DNA from: Deltaproteobacteria bacterium
GTDB taxonomy: Bacteria; Desulfobacterota; B13-G15
Assembly: GCA_003646585.1 (NCBI GenBank)
Contig: QMLA01000006.1
Location: 1 to 12,511, forward strand
Reading direction: 5' to 3'
Length of the DNA stretch: 12,511 nt
Shown: piece after piece, positions 1 to 7,484 of the stretch
How positions within the stretch are numbered: position 1 is the stretch's first letter
How the letters are laid out: each line of letters opens with the position of its first letter
Notes under the pieces: generated by a model
Told to the model about the DNA's origin: nothing
Database searches by the model: none
Seen by the model: only the letters and a program-made list of their open reading frames with translations
Position numbers and translations under genes: made by a program

Positions 1-1
1 G

Positions 2-850
2 ATGAGGGAGTCCTCCTTCCAGGTCTTTCTGAAGGAGCTTGAAGGAGGAGGGGTGGTCAAGGGATTGGTGGTGGAAGGGGGAGCGGGGTTTTCGAGGAAG
101 GAGCTAGATGAGCTGGTGAAGGAGGCGATGGAATTGGGGGCAAAGGGCCTCGCGTGGGTGAGGATCACCGAAGGGGGCTGGCAGGGGCCTCCCTCCAAGT
201 ACTTCCCCGAGGGCTTGAGGGGGAGGATCATAGAACGGACCGGGGCCAGGACGGGTGATCTTTTGCTCTTTGTCGCCGACACCAGGCAGAGGGCCTGTGA
301 GATCCTGGGAGAGCTGAGGCTGAGGCTTGGCAGGCGCCTGGGATTGATCCCCGAAGGTGGATACGAGTTCGCCTGGATAGTGGACTTTCCGTTGCTTGAA
401 TTCGACGAGTCCGAAGGACGCTATGTGGCCATCCATCATCCCTTCACCTCCCCCAAGGAGGAGGACATAGGGAGGCTTGAGGAGGATCCCCTCTCGGTGA
501 GGGCAAGGGCCTATGACATAATCCTCAACGGCCACGAAATTGGTGGTGGCAGCATCCGAAACCACAGACCCGAACTCCAGGAGAGGATCTTCCGCCTCAT
601 CGGCTTTTCCGAAAAGGAGGCCCGTGAGCGATTCGGCTTCCTCCTTGAGGCCCTTCAGTACGGTGCACCACCTCATGGGGGGATCGCCCTGGGGTTTGAC
701 CGATTGATGATGATCCTCTGCGGCAGCGACACCATCCGCGAGGTCATACCCTTTCCCAAGACCCAAAAGGGCACATGTCCCCTCACCGGGGCACCTTCGG
801 AGGTGGAGCCGAGACAGCTGAAGGAACTGCACCTGAAGCTGGGGCTCTAA
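2..850 (+). CDS. aspS: Aspartyl-tRNA synthetase, C-terminal part (5' end outside window)
   Basis: This is the C-terminal 282 residues of the class II enzyme that charges tRNA-Asp (or tRNA-Asp/Asn) with aspartate in the cytoplasm. The first ~95 residues look like the bacterial-type GAD insertion domain. The catalytic core follows: FAWIVDFPLLE, then HHPFTSPKEED, then GHEIGGGSIRNH. Class II motif 3 is GIALGFDRLMMILCGSDTIREV, in which the arginine of GFDR is the ATP-binding residue, and the protein ends with the family-typical IPFPKTQKG and PLTGAPSEV segments. The ATG at position 2 is only an internal Met: bacterial AspRS is usually near 590 residues, so about half the gene lies upstream of the window. 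Whether it is discriminating or non-discriminating cannot be judged without the N-terminal anticodon-binding domain. Its stop codon interlocks with that of the convergent transglycosylase gene. Confidence 0.96.
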   Translation: MRESSFQVFLKELEGGGVVKGLVVEGGAGFSRKELDELVKEAMELGAKGLAWVRITEGGWQGPPSKYFPEGLRGRIIERTGARTGDLLLFVADTRQRACEILGELRLRLGRRLGLIPEGGYEFAWIVDFPLLEFDESEGRYVAIHHPFTSPKEEDIGRLEEDPLSVRARAYDIILNGHEIGGGSIRNHRPELQERIFRLIGFSEKEARERFGFLLEALQYGAPPHGGIALGFDRLMMILCGSDTIREVIPFPKTQKGTCPLTGAPSEVEPRQLKELHLKLGL

Positions 851-2316
851 TCCAGGATTATCAGGAGCTTCTCCTTCGGGTGGATGAGGTCCTGTTTCAG
901 GTTATTCCAGCGCTTGATGTCCTCAACGGAGACCCCATAGCTTCTGGCAATTCGCCAGAGATTCTCCCCCTTTCTCACCACGTGGACAATCTTCCTGTTG
1001 CCACCGGAGGTCTTCCTCAGGGAGAGGAAGCCCCTTGAGGGCTTGGGCACGAGGATGATCTGGCCAGCCCTCAGCCTCCGGGGATTCCTTATCCGGTTTA
1101 TCCTTTTCAGTTCCCTGACGCTTATCCCGAAGATCCTGGAAAGCCTCCAGAGGGTGTCCCCGCGCTTGAGCCTGTATTTGACGAAGCCCGAATACCGCTT
1201 CTTTGATGCGGGGATCTTGGAGAAGCACCGAAGGAAGGCCTCCTTCTTCCCCTTCGGGATCCTCACCGTATAGTGGACATCGGGAGGGGTGCACCACCTC
1301 AACAGATGCGGATTCAGGTTGCGGATCTCCCGGACCGTTGTGCCCGAACACCGGGCTATGAGCTCCAGATCGGTCGCGGGGGGAACGGTGACCTCATCCC
1401 ACTGAAGGGGGGGATCGTACTGGATGTCGGCGAAGCCGTATCTTTCGGGGTTTTTGGCGATGAGGGCCGCAGCGATCATCTTGGGAACGTATTCCTTGGT
1501 CTCCCTCTTCAGACCGGGATACTTTATCAGTTCCCAGTAATCCTCGGTCCGGTAGCGCCTCATGGCCCTGGAGACGGCCCCCTCGCCCGCATTGTAACCG
1601 GCTGCAGCCAGATACCAGCAGCGGAACATATCGTAGAGGTCCTTCAGATACTTGGCCGCGGCCACGGTGGACTTTATGGGATCCCTCCTTTCATCCACCC
1701 AGTAATCTATCCTCAGACCGTATTTCTTGGCCGTGCTGTAGATAAACTGCCAGGGACCGACGGCCTGCCTGTAGGAACGGGCCGTGGGATTGAAGCCGCT
1801 CTCTATCATGGCCAGATAGACGAGATCCTCGGGCAGGCCGTGCTCCTTCAAGACCTCCTTCATGATGGGGATATACCTGCCGGAACGCTTCAGCCACCGG
1901 GCAAACCTCTCCCTGGCCACCGTCTGATAAAACCTCAAGAAATACTCGACCCTGTCATTGAGGACGATCGGTATATCGAACTCAGGTCCCTCCATCTCCA
2001 TGGGGGCCTCCTCCCGGGGTTCGGCCTCCGAAACCCCACCCTCAACGGAAAAGGCCTCAAGGGGCTCCAAAGGAGGAGGGACCGCACAGAAGTCAATTTC
2101 CTTCCCCTTCCCCTCCTTCGGGACCTCAGCGGACTCCTCCATGACCTCAGGAAGCGGAACAGCGGGCTCCTCCTTTGCGCTACTTGGTGCTTTGGGCAAC
2201 TCCACCCTTTTGGGCATTTCAGATAACGGTGTTTCCCTCTGTACGATCCTTGGGGAGCAAGCAAAAAGAAGTGCAGAGGAGGTCACAAGGAGGATACACA
2301 GGGCTTTCCCCCGCAT
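847..2316 (-). CDS. mltD: MltD-type membrane-bound lytic murein transglycosylase, lipoprotein with LysM domains
   Basis: The protein (489 aa) is predicted to cleave peptidoglycan glycan strands to 1,6-anhydro products in the periplasm, anchored to a membrane as a lipoprotein. The N-terminus is a lipoprotein signal with lipobox LLFAC, so Cys20 would be acylated. Residues ~21-115 are a low-complexity linker rich in Glu and Pro. The SLT (goose-lysozyme-like) domain covers about 155-290, with the catalytic glutamate E172 in AMIESGFNPTA, then QAVGPWQFI and AAGYNAGEGAV. Two clear LysM domains (about 380-424 and 444-488) have the YRLKRGDTLW and HVVRKGENLW starts. A degenerate LysM-like segment (about 308-355) precedes them. 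The ATG at 2316 is the only start that keeps the signal peptide, yet no Shine-Dalgarno sequence precedes it. It is read divergently from the heptaheme cytochrome and is a housekeeping cell-wall gene rather than part of the electron-transfer locus. Confidence 0.93.
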   Translation of the reverse strand: MRGKALCILLVTSSALLFACSPRIVQRETPLSEMPKRVELPKAPSSAKEEPAVPLPEVMEESAEVPKEGKGKEIDFCAVPPPLEPLEAFSVEGGVSEAEPREEAPMEMEGPEFDIPIVLNDRVEYFLRFYQTVARERFARWLKRSGRYIPIMKEVLKEHGLPEDLVYLAMIESGFNPTARSYRQAVGPWQFIYSTAKKYGLRIDYWVDERRDPIKSTVAAAKYLKDLYDMFRCWYLAAAGYNAGEGAVSRAMRRYRTEDYWELIKYPGLKRETKEYVPKMIAAALIAKNPERYGFADIQYDPPLQWDEVTVPPATDLELIARCSGTTVREIRNLNPHLLRWCTPPDVHYTVRIPKGKKEAFLRCFSKIPASKKRYSGFVKYRLKRGDTLWRLSRIFGISVRELKRINRIRNPRRLRAGQIILVPKPSRGFLSLRKTSGGNRKIVHVVRKGENLWRIARSYGVSVEDIKRWNNLKQDLIHPKEKLLIILD

Positions 2317-2328
2317 GACTGAATGCTA

Positions 2329-2356
2329 ACTATCACAGCCCCAACCTGTGGGTCAA
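2329..2356 (-). promoter_or_regulatory. Possible sigma-70 promoter for the transglycosylase gene
   Basis: Read on the minus strand, TTGACC (2356-2351) is followed after 16 bases by GATAGT (2334-2329), a 5/6 and a 4/6 match to the -35 and -10 boxes. Transcription would start near 2322, only about six bases before the ATG at 2316. That would make the message nearly leaderless and agrees with the absence of a Shine-Dalgarno site. The call rests only on box matches, so it is tentative. Confidence 0.3.
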
Positions 2357-2390
2357 GGAAGGGAAATGGATGTGATTGCTTCGAGCAAGC

Positions 2391-2420
2391 TTGACAAAGG
2401 ATGGGCGATTGTGTTTTAAA
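2391..2420 (+). promoter_or_regulatory. Putative sigma-70 promoter for the heptaheme cytochrome/cytochrome b pair
   Basis: A perfect -35 hexamer TTGACA (2391-2396) is followed after 18 bases by TTTAAA (2415-2420), a 4/6 match to the -10 box. The ATG at 2454 lies about 30 bases downstream of the predicted start, with TGAGG as ribosome site. A small 5-bp inverted repeat TTGCT-TCG-AGCAA (2376-2388) sits immediately upstream and could be an operator. I see no -24/-12 element here and no copy of the dyads found before the two minus-strand operons, so this unit may be controlled separately from them. Confidence 0.45.
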
Positions 2421-2453
2421 AGTCATCACCACTTTTTCCTTGAGGTACCGGTC

Positions 2454-3557
2454 ATGAAATATGTGGCAATTTTCGTCATGTTTTTGTTTTGGGGGCTTTC
2501 GACAGTGGCCCTTGACAGGGAGGTGTGTTTTGAATGTCACGGAAGTGCCGATATCCTTTCGATGACCGAAGAGGAGCGTCTTGAGATGGTCGTTCCCTCC
2601 GAGGGGGCGGAAGAGTGGCCGCAGGGCCTTTCCACCCTTCATGTCGATCCGGATCGCTTCTCCCGGTCCGTGCATGGGGACTTCGATTGCCTGGATTGCC
2701 ACTCTGACATCTCAGAGGTCCCCCATCCCCAGAGGCTTGGCAGGGTCGATTGTGGCATGTGCCATGAGGAGGTTGCCGAGGGTTACGAGGAGAGCGGTCA
2801 TCCCGCCCTCTGTTATCAGTGTCATAATCCCCATTACGCCAGACCCTTTATGAAAGTCAGGGCAGGGGAGAGGTCATCGGTGTGCCTGACCTGCCATGAT
2901 GCCGGTGAGCTCTCCGAGGAGGGTTATATCCATTCGAAACACATCCATACGGGGAAGATCTCCTGTACGGTTTGTCACACCCTGGATTCAGAATCGAGGC
3001 TCGTCCTCCGCCTGGGGCCCGAGGAAGTTGCGAAGGCCGTAAAGGGGAAGGAGGCCATCGATCTCAATGGGGATGGGTTTGTCGATTTTTCCGAGCTCAG
3101 GGGTTTGCTGCAGGGTTTGAGGGAGGCCGGTTTTAAGCCCACCCTGGAGGCTGAGGTATCGGTGAGTGAGCCTTCCCATAAATTCGGGATAAATGAAAAG
3201 TGGGAGGATTGCCTCAGGTGCCATTCCCCGAAGGGCCTCCTGCAGAGGAATCCCATCCTTGTGTCCCCTTCCCGCAGGGGGACGGTCCTCCTTGAGACCG
3301 AGCCGAAGGTTGTGACCTCCCTTTCGGACTTTTATCCGGTGGGGTCTGATCGTTTCAGCTATGATGATCTGAGGGAGTTATTCTCCCAAAGGGAAGAGGG
3401 GAAGTTCAACGAGGTCGTCTCCAGGATAGGATGGAAGTGGTTGGATATACTGGGGTATATCTTTGTGATAGGGGCCCTTGCCTTTGTGGCCCTTCATGGA
3501 GGCCTGAGGCTCCTGACTCTAAAGTGGAGGAGAAGACATCACGGAAGGGGGGGTTGA
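2454..3557 (+). CDS. Heptaheme c-type cytochrome with EF-hand and C-terminal membrane anchor
   Basis: The predicted periplasmic electron carrier has 367 residues. A signal sequence occupies residues 1-20. Seven CxxCH heme sites follow at 25-29, 79-83, 100-104, 120-124, 144-148, 171-175 and 253-257. Between hemes 6 and 7 lies a canonical 12-residue EF-hand loop (203-214, DLNGDGFVDFSE), which should bind Ca2+. A hydrophobic helix (about 331-355) followed by WRRRHHGR anchors the C-terminus with the tail in the cytoplasm. The frame is open upstream to an ATG at 2376, but the ATG at 2454 begins a proper signal peptide and has TGAGG eight bases before it. One base separates it from the cytochrome b gene. 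The pair resembles a split version of Geobacter CbcL, in which a multiheme c domain is fused to a diheme b domain. I infer a quinone/cytochrome c oxidoreductase; the partner substrate is unknown. Confidence 0.88.
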   Translation: MKYVAIFVMFLFWGLSTVALDREVCFECHGSADILSMTEEERLEMVVPSEGAEEWPQGLSTLHVDPDRFSRSVHGDFDCLDCHSDISEVPHPQRLGRVDCGMCHEEVAEGYEESGHPALCYQCHNPHYARPFMKVRAGERSSVCLTCHDAGELSEEGYIHSKHIHTGKISCTVCHTLDSESRLVLRLGPEEVAKAVKGKEAIDLNGDGFVDFSELRGLLQGLREAGFKPTLEAEVSVSEPSHKFGINEKWEDCLRCHSPKGLLQRNPILVSPSRRGTVLLETEPKVVTSLSDFYPVGSDRFSYDDLRELFSQREEGKFNEVVSRIGWKWLDILGYIFVIGALAFVALHGGLRLLTLKWRRRHHGRGG

Positions 3558-3558
3558 G

Positions 3559-4167
3559 ATGCAGGAAAGGGAGATCCTTCATCCCCTTTGGGTGAGGGTT
3601 TGTCACTGGGTCCATGCGGTCTGCATCGTGCTTTTGATCCTCACGGGTTTCCAGATGCGCTTTTCGGATGCCCTGGGGATGTTTGCCTTTGGGAAGGCCG
3701 TTAGAGTACACAATTTTTCCGGTTTCCTCGTCCTTTTCACCCTGCTGGCCCTTGGGGGCTATTATGGTCTGAAGGGGCTCTTCACAAGGGTCTATGTCCC
3801 CACAAGGGAGGACATAAACAAGATACCCCTTTATGCCAATTATTATTTCGTCCGCTATTTCTTCGGTGATCCCCATCCCTTCACACCGAAACCCGATGAC
3901 AAGTTCAACTCCCTGCAGAAGGTCACCTACTTCATGCTCATGTTCATCCTGCTCCCCCTTCAGATCCTCACAGGGCTCTTTTTGTGGGATCCCCGAACCT
4001 TTTCCTCTGCCATTTCCGCCCTGGGGGGGATAAAGGTGGTGGATGGGATCCACTTGATCTTGGCCTACAGCTTCTTTGCCTTCGTCATCGCTCACATATA
4101 CCTTGCCACCCTCGGGCATACCTTCATCGCCCATTTCAAGGCCATGATTCTGGGATATGAGGATTAG
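3559..4167 (+). CDS. Cytochrome b561-like diheme membrane subunit (HydC/FdhI type)
   Basis: This 202-residue integral membrane protein has four to five hydrophobic helices, at about 15-32, 52-75, 121-143 and 160-183. Likely heme b ligands are H16/H19 (VCHWVHA) in the first helix, H51 (RVHNFSG), H165 (DGIHLIL) and H179 (VIAHIYL), the pattern of Ni,Fe-hydrogenase and formate dehydrogenase b-type subunits. Such proteins carry electrons between the quinone pool and periplasmic redox partners. The start ATG follows the stop of the heptaheme gene by one base, with GGAAGG upstream, so the two are translationally linked and probably form one complex. The stop interlocks with that of the convergent response regulator gene. 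The direction of electron flow (quinol oxidation or quinone reduction) cannot be read from sequence. Confidence 0.87.
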   Translation: MQEREILHPLWVRVCHWVHAVCIVLLILTGFQMRFSDALGMFAFGKAVRVHNFSGFLVLFTLLALGGYYGLKGLFTRVYVPTREDINKIPLYANYYFVRYFFGDPHPFTPKPDDKFNSLQKVTYFMLMFILLPLQILTGLFLWDPRTFSSAISALGGIKVVDGIHLILAYSFFAFVIAHIYLATLGHTFIAHFKAMILGYED

Positions 4168-5516
4168 CCCTCCGGCCTCTTAAGGCCGTATTTTTTGATC
4201 TTGTTGTAGAGGGTGGTGCGGTCGATCCCCAGGATCTGAGCCGAGCGCTGGATGTTCCAGTTGGTTTCGTTGAGGATCCTTTGGATGTGGGCCTTCTCCA
4301 CGGCCTCAAGCGTTTTGTCCTGTTCGGGCACCTGGGAGGGACCGAGGCTCGGCAGTTGGATATCCTCAGGGGTGATGGCATTGCCCCTTGCGATCACCAT
4401 CGCCCTCTCGATGACGTTCTCCAGCTCCCTCACATTTCCGGGCCAATCATATTGCATGAGGATCCTTAAGGCCTCATCGGATATCCTTTCGACCCTTTTC
4501 CCCATCTGGATGTTGAACTTCTCGATGAAGTGCTGAACCAAAAGGGGTATGTCCTCCTTCCTTTCCCTTAAGGGCGGAAGCTGGATGGTTATCACGTTGA
4601 GCCTGTAATAGAGGTCCTCCCTGAAACGTCCCTCTTCAACGGCCTTCTGGAGGTTGCGGTTTGTGGCGGCGATGATCCTCACGTCCACCTTTATGGGCTT
4701 TGTCCCCCCGACCCTCGTGAACTCCCTTTCCTCCAGGACCCTGAGCAGGGCCAGTTGCATCTTGGGACTTATGTCGCCGATTTCGTCCAAGAATAGCGTC
4801 CCCCCATGGGCGAGTTCGAACTTGCCCTTTTTCTGGGTTATGGCATCGGTGAAGGCTCCTTTTTCATGGCCGAAGAGTTCACTTTCGAGAAGTGTGTCGG
4901 GAATGGCGACGCAGGAGACGGCCACAAAGGGACCATTGGCCCGCGGGCTCTCGTTGTGAATGGCACGGGCCAGGAGCTCCTTTCCGGTGCCGCTTTCCCC
5001 CAGGATCAGGATGTTGGAGTTGCTCTTGGCCACGGTCCTTGCGAACTCGAAGATCTGCTGCATCTTGGGGCTCTTGCTCACCAGATCATGGAACTGGTAC
5101 CGCTTCTTCAGCTCCTTCCTCAGATAGGAGACTTCCCTTGCGAGTTCGCGGCTCTGAAGGAGCCGTTCTATGAGCAGGGACACCTCTTCGGGGTCCAAGG
5201 GTTTGACAAGATAATCGTAAGCGCCCTTCTTTATGGCCTGAACGGCGGTATGGACCGTGGCATAGGCCGTGAAGATGACCACGTGGGTGTCGGGGCTTTG
5301 CTCCTTTATCTTCTCCAGGAGCTCGATGCCGTCCATACGGGGCATCTTCAGATCCACAAGGGCTATATCCCAGGGACGCTCCTTGAGCTTCTCGAGGGCC
5401 TCAAAGCCGTCGGAGGCAGCTTCGGCCCTGTAGCCCTCCTCCCTCAACCACTCGACGAGGGATTCGCGCACGATCTCCTCATCGTCCACAACGAGTATGT
5501 TTATATCACCCTTCAT
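4164..5516 (-). CDS. NtrC-family sigma-54-dependent response regulator
   Basis: The protein (450 aa) has the three-domain plan of NtrC/ZraR. An N-terminal receiver domain (about 5-120) has acidic residues D11/D12, phosphoacceptor D55 (LVDLKMPRMDG), T83 and K105. A central AAA+ domain (about 143-375) has Walker A GESGTGKE at 173-180, the sigma-54 contact loop at 220-225 and Walker B GTLFLDEIGD at 239-248. A C-terminal Fis-type helix-turn-helix lies at about 405-446 (NIQRSAQILGIDRTTLYNKIKKYG). The sigma-54 loop reads GAFTDA rather than the usual GAFTGA. The start overlaps the kinase gene by 11 bases, so they are a translationally coupled two-component pair. It ends an operon that begins with a -24/-12 promoter, which suggests autoactivation. 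I infer that it binds the 17-bp dyads upstream of both minus-strand operons. Confidence 0.95.
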   Translation of the reverse strand: MKGDINILVVDDEEIVRESLVEWLREEGYRAEAASDGFEALEKLKERPWDIALVDLKMPRMDGIELLEKIKEQSPDTHVVIFTAYATVHTAVQAIKKGAYDYLVKPLDPEEVSLLIERLLQSRELAREVSYLRKELKKRYQFHDLVSKSPKMQQIFEFARTVAKSNSNILILGESGTGKELLARAIHNESPRANGPFVAVSCVAIPDTLLESELFGHEKGAFTDAITQKKGKFELAHGGTLFLDEIGDISPKMQLALLRVLEEREFTRVGGTKPIKVDVRIIAATNRNLQKAVEEGRFREDLYYRLNVITIQLPPLRERKEDIPLLVQHFIEKFNIQMGKRVERISDEALRILMQYDWPGNVRELENVIERAMVIARGNAITPEDIQLPSLGPSQVPEQDKTLEAVEKAHIQRILNETNWNIQRSAQILGIDRTTLYNKIKKYGLKRPEG

Positions 5517-7116
5517 CCCTCGGTTGTCCCTCGGGTTCGATCCTTATGGGCAATTTTATTGTGAAGGTCGTGCCTTCGCCCACCTTGCTCCTCACCGATA
5601 TCTGGCCTTTATGCGAGTTGATTATACCGTAGACCACCGAAAGCCCCAAACCGGTGCCCTTCTCCTTGGTGGTGAAGAAGGGATCGAATATCCGCGGGAT
5701 ATCCTCCTCCTTTATCCCCACCCCGGTATCTGATATCTCCACAAGCACCGCTTCCTCGTCCTGGAGGTAGGACGTCTTTACGCGGATGGTCCCGGAGGAG
5801 TCCTGGATGGCCTCCGCTGCGTTTATCAGAAGGTTCAGGAAGGCCTGACGCAGCTGGGCCGGATCGGCCACGATGGGGGGCAATTGGTCCAGTTCCTTCT
5901 CGAGGGTTATGTTCTGCAGGGCAAGCCTGTTCGAAACCAGGGTCAAGGCCTCCTCTATGACCGCATTCACGTCCACCCCTTCCCTGAAGGAAGGTTCCCT
6001 CCTTCTGGCGAAATCCAAGAGGTTTTTGACGATGGTGCTGCAGCGCTCCGTCTCCCTCTCCATGATCCTCAGGTAGGACTTGAAGCGCTGGCATTCCCCG
6101 TTGGCCATCTGGGCGAGCTTCCTTTGCATGAGCTTGGTGTAGGTGAGGATGCCGCTCAGGGGGTTGTTGATCTCGTGGGCGACACTGGCCGCAAGTTTCC
6201 CCAGGGCCGCCAGCTTTTCGGTCTGAAGGAGCTGCTGGTGCATCTGCCTGAGTTCGCGGGTCCTCTCCTCCACCCGCTGCTCTAGGTTCTCAACCAGTTC
6301 CTTTATCTCCTGATTTGCCCTCTTGAGCTTCTCTATCATGTCGTTGAAGGCCCGGGCCAGTTCACCGAGTTCGTCCTCGGAGGTAACTGGGATCCTGTAA
6401 TCGAAGTTGCCCTCGGCCACCCTCCTTGTCCCTTCGAGGAGCTGTTTTGTCGGACGGTAGACGTTCTGCCGCAAAAACAGGCCGATGATGAGGGAGAGCA
6501 GGGCCACAGTGGCCCCTGCCCAGGGGATGGTCCTCTTGAAGAGGCGCCTGATCCTCTCGTCGGTCTTCTTCAGCGACAGGGTTACATCCAGCACCCCCAG
6601 GACCTTCCTTTGGGGGGGATGGGCATGGCAGGGGGCCTGATAGCAGGCAGGCTCGTTGTAGATGGGAGTTATCATGCCGTGGACCCTGCCCTCCGGGGTC
6701 TTGAAGATGCGGGTCCGTTTGGGGATGTCCAGCTTTTCCAGGGGACGATCCTGAGCGTGGCAGACGTAACATGCCTCCGCCCTCATATCCACCCGCTGGC
6801 CGATCTCGGAGGAATCAGACGAAAAGGTGATGACCCCCTCCTTGTTGAAGATCCTCACCCGCACAATTCCTTCCTGCTTCCCTATGATCCTTATGGAGTA
6901 ATAGAGGGCATCCCGGTAGTTGTGGAGCATATCAAACCACAGGCTCCGCATAATCACATCGCTCAATTGCTCCGTGCGGGCGATTACCTCCTCCATCAGA
7001 TACTTCTTCTTCGTCTGAAGGTTCACATAGGTGAGTCCGCCGATGGCTATGGCAGCGGCTATGCTCACCCAAAGGATGAGCTTCACGCTCAGGCTTCGTC
7101 CCAGGCGCAAACGCAT
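5506..7116 (-). CDS. Sensor histidine kinase with c-type heme motifs in its periplasmic domain
   Basis: The protein has 536 residues. TM1 is at about 12-34, a periplasmic sensor domain at 35-195, TM2 at about 196-216, HAMP at 217-268, a coiled coil to about 300, then the kinase core. The dimerisation/phosphoacceptor box has H314 (VAHEINNPL). The ATP-binding domain has an N box (LNLLINAAEAI), G1 (ISDTGVGI), an F box (FDPFFTTKEKG) and G2 (GTGLGLSVV). The sensor domain contains CYVCH at 116-120 and CYQAPCH at 158-164; CxxCH is the standard c-heme attachment site and Cx4CH is a variant known from cytochromes c3. It is therefore probably a mono- or diheme redox sensor; H65, H146 and H166 are possible distal ligands. 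The ATG directly abuts the stop of the tetraheme cytochrome gene, placing sensor and sensed chain in one transcript. The kinase call is certain; heme loading is inferred. Confidence 0.93.
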   Translation of the reverse strand: MRLRLGRSLSVKLILWVSIAAAIAIGGLTYVNLQTKKKYLMEEVIARTEQLSDVIMRSLWFDMLHNYRDALYYSIRIIGKQEGIVRVRIFNKEGVITFSSDSSEIGQRVDMRAEACYVCHAQDRPLEKLDIPKRTRIFKTPEGRVHGMITPIYNEPACYQAPCHAHPPQRKVLGVLDVTLSLKKTDERIRRLFKRTIPWAGATVALLSLIIGLFLRQNVYRPTKQLLEGTRRVAEGNFDYRIPVTSEDELGELARAFNDMIEKLKRANQEIKELVENLEQRVEERTRELRQMHQQLLQTEKLAALGKLAASVAHEINNPLSGILTYTKLMQRKLAQMANGECQRFKSYLRIMERETERCSTIVKNLLDFARRREPSFREGVDVNAVIEEALTLVSNRLALQNITLEKELDQLPPIVADPAQLRQAFLNLLINAAEAIQDSSGTIRVKTSYLQDEEAVLVEISDTGVGIKEEDIPRIFDPFFTTKEKGTGLGLSVVYGIINSHKGQISVRSKVGEGTTFTIKLPIRIEPEGQPRDEG

Positions 7117-7473
7117 CTACCGGCTCGCCTCCTTCCTGCTGTGGCAGTCCTCACAGCCCACAGGGCCGCCCACCTCCCGGTGACAGCCGAGACAGAGCCC
7201 GTGGTAGGCCCCCTTCAAGCCGATACCGGTCTTCCTCCGGGCCCCTTCGTAATGATAGACGGTTATCTTGGGGTGGCACTCCGAACAGCTCACCGGTTCA
7301 TCGCTGTGATGATGGCACTCGGAACAATCCCCGGCATAATCCATATGGGCCTCATGGGTGAACTCAACGGGGCCGTAGAGGTTCTCCAAGGAATCCATCG
7401 TGATGACATCAAAGGCCCAGGCAAGGGCCACAAAGGCCAGGGAAGCAGCAGCCAACAAAATCGCCCTCTTCAT
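7117..7473 (-). CDS. Small tetraheme cytochrome c (class III, c3/c7-like)
   Basis: This 118-residue periplasmic electron carrier has a signal peptide (1-20, ending ALAWA) and four CxxCH sites at 50-54, 63-67, 94-98 and 107-111. The VEFTHEAHMDY segment before the first heme supplies H40/H43. With H74 and H91 these give the extra histidines expected for bis-histidine ligation in class III cytochromes. Fe-S, NrfD-type and cytochrome c genes in this order resemble the periplasm-facing modules of complexes such as Hmc, DsrJOP or Geobacter Cbc4, so it most likely exchanges electrons with the Tat-exported iron-sulfur protein. An AAGGAGG site precedes the ATG in the 11-base gap after the NrfD-type gene. 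Confidence 0.92.
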   Translation of the reverse strand: MKRAILLAAASLAFVALAWAFDVITMDSLENLYGPVEFTHEAHMDYAGDCSECHHHSDEPVSCSECHPKITVYHYEGARRKTGIGLKGAYHGLCLGCHREVGGPVGCEDCHSRKEASR

Positions 7474-7484
7474 CTCCTACCTCC

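Noticed and set aside
104..832. 242-aa minus-strand frame
   Set aside because: It is antisense to aspS, which has all class II synthetase motifs.
1273..2226. 317-aa plus-strand frame
   Set aside because: It is entirely antisense to the transglycosylase gene, whose SLT and LysM motifs are unmistakable; the peptide shows no domain and merely reflects GC-rich codon use.
2376..2453. Upstream ATG extension of the heptaheme cytochrome
   Set aside because: It would place 26 polar residues before the signal peptide and overlaps the likely promoter; the ATG at 2454 has a ribosome site and starts the signal sequence.
2317..2453. Possible sigma-54 promoter before the heptaheme gene (TGG...TTGC at 2367-2379)
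   Set aside because: The GG-to-GC spacing is two bases short, which sigma-54 does not tolerate; a TTGACA-type promoter fits better, and no activator dyads are present.
3406..4134. 242-aa minus-strand frame
   Set aside because: It is antisense to the cytochrome b gene and the end of the heptaheme gene; the plus-strand proteins have clear heme and membrane features.
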